The notes beneath the pieces were generated by a model, which made no database searches, had not been told where the DNA came from, and was given only the letters and a program-made list of their open reading frames with translations. A program made the position numbers and the translations under genes. A stretch of DNA of 64,000 nt, taken from the NCBI RefSeq assembly GCF_013166595.1, contig NZ_JABKKG010000006.1:62001-126000 (forward strand), written 5' to 3'. Shown piece by piece: positions 61,998-64,000 of the stretch; position 1 is the stretch's first letter; each line of letters begins with the position of its first letter. The stretch is from Palleniella intestinalis. Lineage in GTDB: Bacteria > Bacteroidota > Bacteroidia > Bacteroidales > Bacteroidaceae.

Positions 61998-62090
61998 TAT
62001 ACAAAAATCAGCAGAAGTAACTGTTGCGCATTAACTTGCGCTAATATAAGATACCACATGAAGCCGTATACAACAGTTACTCCTGTTCAC

Positions 62091-64000
62091 TTATCTTACC
62101 ACCTTCCTGCCATTCACGATTCTTATGCCACGATAATCATTGCCGACACGCTGTCCGGAGAGATTATACACGGCATCTTCTGCCTTCGAAGAGGATGGTG
62201 CGCAAGGAAATTCCATGATACCTGTGTTAACATTTTCCTTTACCAACACCTCGTCAAGGAAGAAGCGGCGACGATTTACAGCGAACTTTATCTTACATTT
62301 CACAGGATAGCTTGGAGCGGAAACAGTTGTCTTCATCGTATTCCACTTATTCTTCTCCATTGTGAACTCTGTATCCGACAAAGTAACATTTCCGCTAACC
62401 ACACTAAGCGTTATCTTGCTTCCCGCAAGAGTTATATAACCTGTATTGAATGTCAACTCGGCTTCTTCTGTTATTGTAAATGCAGGAGTTATTGCCGTCC
62501 CCTCTTCTGTCCCTGAGTTCGTGCCTATAACAGCACATTTATTTGCACCATTGCTGACAGAGCAAATCCACCCTCTATTATCTGGCTGGAAAGTGCTGAG
62601 TTCTGATGCCGTCGGATTCCAATCACCGTCGTTGCCACCAATACCGGCACACTTGTCAAATGTTTCCTTAAAGAATACTCCTTCCGGAAGAGGAAGTGGA
62701 GGTTCTTCCTCTTCAGTAGCTCTGAACCTAAACGACACTGTGCCATCTGCATTCCTTGTAATATTGGTAATCGGCTTGTTCATGAACTTAGAGCCGTCCA
62801 CATTTGCATGATATAATGTAGCTGCAGGCATAGATACACTGGTAAGTTCGTTGTTGTTCTTATACGGATACAAATCGCCGGCAATAGCGTTGGCAGAATT
62901 TGCAGCAGTACTGTTATCGGCAAGGAATGGTGTGTAACGCTGATGGTCGTTGCCACTCCCCACTGTAGTGTTCACAGCATTTCTCGCCCAAATATTCTGG
63001 TCAAAGTCTATATATGTTATAAGTAATCCGGAACCATATTGTGCATCATCCCAGCCGGTATTACTGCGGTTTTCAAGAATATAATACTCATTTTCATAAG
63101 CATCATTCCTTACAATATAGTAGTCACCACCTTCACTTATGCCTTTCAGGTTTTTTACCTCAGTATCTTCTGTAAGCACTATTGGCTCTTTCCAGCCACA
63201 GAAATTACGTTCATAGCCACTATAAGCACAAGGGCGATTGCCAACACCATTGCCATTATAGCTTCCTTGGTCCATCACATCCCAATTGCCCATGCCATAA
63301 TTACCGGTATACGCTGTGTCATAAAGGTCGGGAAGTCCGAGACAATGGCTGAACTCATGGCAAATAGTGCCTATTCCCATAACCCGTTCGCTTACTATCT
63401 GACCTTTATCAAACAATGGTACAAGTTCGTTGGCACAAGCATAGTCATTAATAACTTTTCCTCCCATATAAAAAGCCTTGTCATATAATGACCAGCGGTG
63501 TGGCCATATCGTATTCTCATCACCGCCACTTGCTTCGCCATAGCCGGCATAAATGACAAACACTTGGTCAACATATCCGTCGCCAAACCAATCGTAGTCG
63601 GCAAACGATTTTATCTGAGAAGCTGCGCCACGTACCGCCTCCACAACCATTTCACGAGGTCGGATATCACTACTGCCATCAGAATGTGCTCCATAGTAAG
63701 CCATGTTGTGGCTGAGTTGTATCGGACCTATAACATCGAATGTGAGGTCAAACTGTCCCTCACTCTGATCCATGTAGTAGTCATGGACAGAACCTTGATG
63801 ACCATCAGGATGAGTGAAATTTTCAGCATTGGCAAGTGCCGTATAATAGGCAGCATCATGACCGTCAGCAAATTTCTTGTCAGTAAATTCGGCAAGTATT
63901 ATAAGTCCTTTCTTCTTGCCTATAAATGCCAGGTGGTTGCCACCGATACCTACTTTTTCAGGCGAGCGCAATGGAGCCATGGCACGACTTTTGCTTGCTT
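62091..64000 (-). CDS. M6 family metalloprotease, 5' end missing
   Basis: At least 636 residues; the frame stays open to the window edge, so the start is outside. The zinc motif HEFSHCLGLPDLYD near residue 210 of the visible part fits the immune-inhibitor-A-like M6 family. A C-terminal beta-sandwich (about 450-590) is followed by YNLSGQRVGNDYRGIRIVNG, a segment frequent at the end of secreted Prevotella proteins and similar to a T9SS-type sorting end. Secreted proteolysis is expected; route of export is inference. Confidence 0.9.
   Translation of the reverse strand, partial: ASKSRAMAPLRSPEKVGIGGNHLAFIGKKKGLIILAEFTDKKFADGHDAAYYTALANAENFTHPDGHQGSVHDYYMDQSEGQFDLTFDVIGPIQLSHNMAYYGAHSDGSSDIRPREMVVEAVRGAASQIKSFADYDWFGDGYVDQVFVIYAGYGEASGGDENTIWPHRWSLYDKAFYMGGKVINDYACANELVPLFDKGQIVSERVMGIGTICHEFSHCLGLPDLYDTAYTGNYGMGNWDVMDQGSYNGNGVGNRPCAYSGYERNFCGWKEPIVLTEDTEVKNLKGISEGGDYYIVRNDAYENEYYILENRSNTGWDDAQYGSGLLITYIDFDQNIWARNAVNTTVGSGNDHQRYTPFLADNSTAANSANAIAGDLYPYKNNNELTSVSMPAATLYHANVDGSKFMNKPITNITRNADGTVSFRFRATEEEEPPLPLPEGVFFKETFDKCAGIGGNDGDWNPTASELSTFQPDNRGWICSVSNGANKCAVIGTNSGTEEGTAITPAFTITEEAELTFNTGYITLAGSKITLSVVSGNVTLSDTEFTMEKNKWNTMKTTVSAPSYPVKCKIKFAVNRRRFFLDEVLVKENVNTGIMEFPCAPSSSKAEDAVYNLSGQRVGNDYRGIRIVNGRKVVR

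Overview
The window reads as Bacteroidales chromosome, most likely a Prevotellaceae-type host. Promoters throughout carry the Bacteroidetes layout (TTTG, about 19-21 bases, TAnnTTTG), the mobile DNA is of the CTnDOT family, and the M6 protease at the right edge ends in a C-terminal segment (YNLSGQRV...GIRIVNGRKVV) of a type common in Prevotella. The genus is an inference.

Region 1 (1 to about 29.3 kb) is most of a CTnDOT-family conjugative transposon whose left end lies outside the window. It opens with the end of a tatC gene that overlaps the two-component pair rteA-rteB, in the place where tetQ sits in CTnDOT. A structured, terminator-bearing RNA segment, a RibD/DHFR-like gene and rteC follow. 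The mobilization genes mobA-mobB-mobC run leftward, separated from the tra operon by a candidate oriT made of three perfect 18-bp inverted repeats. The rightward tra operon (traA to traQ plus a lysozyme) is complete and encodes a type IV secretion machine. Behind it is a leftward accessory operon (PcfJ-like, PcfK-like, DUF3873 and small unknown proteins, one split by an in-frame stop), then about 1.8 kb with no convincing gene that probably holds the element's right end.

Region 2 (about 29.4 to 50.08 kb) is a Mu-like (transposable, contractile-tailed) prophage. It has a left-end repeat cluster, an S24-type repressor with an operator-promoter, a DDE transposase and MuB-like ATPase, early genes including Gam and DUF4494, a leftward head operon (DUF1834/gp37-like, gpG, MuF, portal, DUF1320, terminase) and a rightward operon (Clp-type protease, capsid, sheath, tube, tail chaperone with a -1 frameshift site, tape measure). 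The MuF protein carries a C-terminal tRNase-toxin-like domain, and just beyond its stop codon lies a compact antisense RNA gene. The two late operons share a matched pair of divergent promoters with an unusual -7 box. The tape measure gene is cut and joined to host DNA at about 50,080, so tail-tip, baseplate, fibre and any later genes are missing and the phage is defective.

Region 3 (50.1 kb to the end) is host chromosome: a GNAT acetyltransferase, DsbD, an outer-membrane beta-barrel protein, carB, an archaeal-type AAA ATPase with tandem palindromes in its promoter, a 265-bp self-complementary intergenic repeat, a CE1-type esterase, a histidine acid phosphatase and a partial M6 metalloprotease. 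A 22-bp periodic repeat with four units occurs both in the phage (41.6 kb) and in the host region (57.2 kb).

The points most worth checking are the promoter/terminator-delimited RNA beside the MuF toxin, the tail-chaperone frameshift, the 22-bp repeat family shared by phage and host, the structured leader between rteB and the RibD-like gene, and tatC in place of tetQ.
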